From the NCBI GenBank assembly GCA_021324415.1, contig JAJPJF010000146.1:1-36527 (forward strand): DNA of 36,527 nt, written 5' to 3'. Source of the stretch: Nostocales cyanobacterium Centralia_MAG_434 (GTDB lineage Bacteria; Cyanobacteriota; Cyanobacteriia; Cyanobacteriales; Nostocaceae). The translations under genes were made by a program, and so were the position numbers. Positions 35,200-36,527 of the stretch are shown piece by piece; position 1 is the stretch's first letter; each line of letters begins with the position of its first letter. Under the pieces are notes generated by a model. The model made no database searches. It was not told the DNA's origin and saw only the letters and a list, made by a program, of their open reading frames with translations.

Positions 35200-35640
35200 A
35201 GCTAGGTAATCTCGTCATCACCGTCAACCCCAAACACTCCTCACAAGAGTGTCCCGAATGTCACCACATCAGTAAGGATAACCAGGACAAAGAGAAGTTT
35301 ATTTGCTCTGAATGTGGTCACTCCGACGACGCCGACACAAATGGTGCAGTTAACAACGCCCATCGTGGTATCAAAAAGCTTGGAATCGATTCTCTACGGG
35401 TGGTCAGCCCGAAAGTTACGACTAAGGAGGCGGTTGTAATGCCGCGCACATCATTCGTTAAGGATGAGCCTAGTAACCCTGCTAGATCAACACTTCAGCA
35501 ACGCCAATTGTTAAAATTCAAAGCACTCCCCTTGAGCCGAAGTCTCGAACCCGAACTAAGCCAGAGTGCCTGATATTCAATATACACAATTAACCTTGTT
35601 TGATGGTCTTGATTGGGATGTCCAGAAGTCAACTAGCTAA
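35187..35640 (+). pseudogene. tnpB: tnpB (IS200/IS605 OrfB) 3' remnant
   Basis: Only the C-terminal part of an RNA-guided TnpB-type nuclease is left. The frame from about 35187 reads KLGNLVITVNPKHSSQECPE, with zinc-finger pairs CPEC (35250-35261) and CSEC (35304-35315), and then DADTNGAVNNAHRGIKKLGI, where the Asp of the third RuvC motif lies. That frame ends at a TGA at 35571-35573. A second frame from about 35560 to the TAA at 35640 encodes PDIQYTQLTLFDGLDWDVQK, a typical TnpB end, so a frameshift separates them. The first two RuvC motifs and the start are missing, and the break coincides with the transposase fragment. It is not functional as protein. Confidence 0.87.
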
Positions 35641-35652
35641 GACTCTGGGAAT

Positions 35653-35692
35653 CCGTGTCCGTACCCCAAAGGGGTTGGTCACGGCAGTTCAA
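35653..35692 (+). mobile_element. Right-end hairpin of an IS200/IS605-type element
   Basis: CCGTG (35653-35657) pairs with CACGG (35680-35684) around an inner CCCC (35664-35667) / GGGG (35671-35674) stem with an AAA loop, just after the tnpB end. TTCAA follows at 35688-35692 and would be the cleavage site of the right end. This imperfect hairpin also forms the 3' part of the guide (omega) RNA scaffold in such elements. No left end or tnpA was found in the window. Confidence 0.6.
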
Positions 35693-35750
35693 TATCAATG
35701 GTTTCGACGGTATTGATTTTTCTGGCATCGCTGACAACATTCCCGTTGAT

Positions 35751-36050
35751 TTATGCTTCTGATGTTGCCTCCTCAGACTCAGTAGAGTTAGCTTCTTCGG
35801 TTTCTGGTTCTGCAGTAACTTTGGGTTTAGCCTTAACAGGTTTTGGACCACGTGCTAGAGCAGGATTAACCGGCGGCCTGGACTCATCCCCATAAGAGCC
35901 TTTTTTGCCTTTACCTGATGAGCGATCAGACTTTCCTTTTGTTTTCCTGGAATTGGATTCAACAGGAGGCATAGAATCCGCATTCTCAGAATTATTGTCA
36001 GTACCAACTTTGGCCTGACGTTCAGATTTCTTGATTGGACGTTCTACCAT
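35751..36050 (-). CDS. Small, highly charged, probably disordered protein
   Basis: A 99-residue protein with a basic N-terminus (MVERPIKKSERQAKVG), a Ser/Lys/Gly-rich middle (RKTKGKSDRSSGKGKKGSYG), a short ordered-looking motif RPPVNPALARGPKPVK (about 58-73) and a very acidic C-terminus. No cysteine, membrane helix or signal peptide is present. I have an impression of similar short proteins in filamentous cyanobacteria but cannot name a family. The charge pattern suggests a nucleic-acid or protein binding tail. The gene points towards the IS right end, 58 bp away. It may be chance low-complexity coding, but the clean ATG and motif favour a real gene. Confidence 0.6.
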   Translation of the reverse strand: MVERPIKKSERQAKVGTDNNSENADSMPPVESNSRKTKGKSDRSSGKGKKGSYGDESRPPVNPALARGPKPVKAKPKVTAEPETEEANSTESEEATSEA

Positions 36051-36414
36051 TGTTAAGTTCTATTAATTTTTCTGTATAGTAACTCGCTTTGGTACTAAGC
36101 GAGCTGCAATTCTTCGCCTTTGCTTTATGCTACTGAAAACTCAAGGTGACTATAGGTGTCATTAGCATCATAATTAGACAATTGACGCCTAGAGAAGATT
36201 TGCCTTGTACACATCAACCTTAACAGATTAACGGTGAAGGTTGGTTCCAACTCCCGGAAAAGACAAAATTGTCTATGGTTTTACGAGTACGAGGTGATAG
36301 CTCGCGTTGAATTCTGCTTGATTATCCCTTGTAGCAATAATAAAACTCCAGGGTTGCTCGTTATCCAAATGGTTGTGAAAGCTAGGCATTCACCGAAGAC
36401 CCGTAGACAGGAAG
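36051..36414. other. Intergenic region near the right edge
   Basis: A 364-bp gap between the small charged gene and the gene tail at the edge. A plus-strand frame at 36234-36434 has no ribosome site and overlaps the opposite gene tail, so I do not call it. A short inverted repeat AGACAA-AA-TTGTCT is near 36263. Nothing else is seen. Confidence 0.45.
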
Positions 36415-36527
36415 CTATCCAGAGTGTTTCTTGACCTTCCGGCGAAAGAAGAGACGGGGAAACTTGGGATGACCAAGCTGTTTACGCCATGTTTCCATGT
36501 AAGTGTAAAATACCGGAGTAAGGTAGA
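36415..36527 (-). CDS. C-terminal end of a gene entering from the right edge, unknown
   Basis: A minus-strand frame is open from the edge to TAG at 36415-36417 and gives about 36 residues ending TWRKQLGHPKFPRLFFRRKV-KKHSG. The basic, aromatic composition reads like a real protein tail, but it is too short for a family call. Confidence 0.45.
   Translation of the reverse strand, partial: YLTPVFYTYMETWRKQLGHPKFPRLFFRRKVKKHSG

Noticed and set aside
36234-36434. 66-codon plus-strand frame near the right edge
   Set aside because: No ribosome site, overlaps a better minus-strand gene tail, and does not resemble protein.
1-36527. CRISPR array, tRNA or rRNA genes
   Set aside because: No spaced direct repeats of CRISPR type were seen, and no tRNA cloverleaf or rRNA sequence was recognised on either strand.

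Overview
The window looks like chromosome from a filamentous, probably Nostocales-type cyanobacterium. It carries chlorophyll and photosystem genes (acsF, a divergent psbA), a CHASE2-kinase fusion of cyanobacterial type, a PEP-CTERM protein, many copies of the HIP1-type octamer GCGATCGC (for example near 334, 8781, 10626, 14795, 18441, 20995 and 27361), short tandem repeats and IS debris. All calls come from reading the sequence; no database search was run.

Layout. (1) 1-2583, minus strand: a Crp-type regulator, a DUF2232 membrane protein and a CobT-like phosphoribosyltransferase that runs off the left edge; the last two lie 2 bp apart. (2) 3437-7789, plus strand: a 1450-residue protein with an N-terminal coiled coil, five 27-residue acidic repeats and a C-terminal Hsp70/actin-fold ATPase. 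(3) 7970-12757, minus strand: a small unknown protein, a Lin0512-family protein, and a CHASE2 Ser/Thr kinase followed by a two-domain VOC protein. (4) 13050-15632, minus strand: a MATE exporter, a Crp-family remnant that has lost its sensor domain next to a 9-bp repeat, and a small beta-barrel-like secreted protein. (5) 15724-20116: acsF, a TM2 protein, a DUF2996 protein and a 'rogue' D1 lacking several manganese-cluster ligands. (6) 20129-24993, minus strand: two paralogous class A beta-lactamase-like enzymes with a shortened omega loop, a YdeI/OmdA-type protein, a secreted unknown and a SAM methyltransferase. (7) 25561-33128, plus strand: a metabolic island with P450, SDR, DHA2 exporter, PEP-CTERM protein, epoxide hydrolase and a second, paralogous P450. 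(8) 33398-36527: a two-gene unit encoding a PIN nuclease with a cysteine-rich insertion and a small acidic partner, followed by a chimeric transposase fragment, a tnpB remnant with its right-end hairpin, a small charged protein and the tail of one more gene.

How the genes may work together. Region 7 looks like a tailoring and export cassette, perhaps for a small hydrophobic compound, with no scaffold synthase in view. Both P450s lack the usual acid-alcohol pair and the SDR lacks its Tyr/Lys, so the chemistry may be unusual. Region 8 has the form of a toxin-antitoxin or defence module set among transposon scars and is the best candidate for an undescribed system. The rogue D1 and the paired beta-lactamase-like enzymes are further cases where a familiar fold has lost canonical active-site residues.
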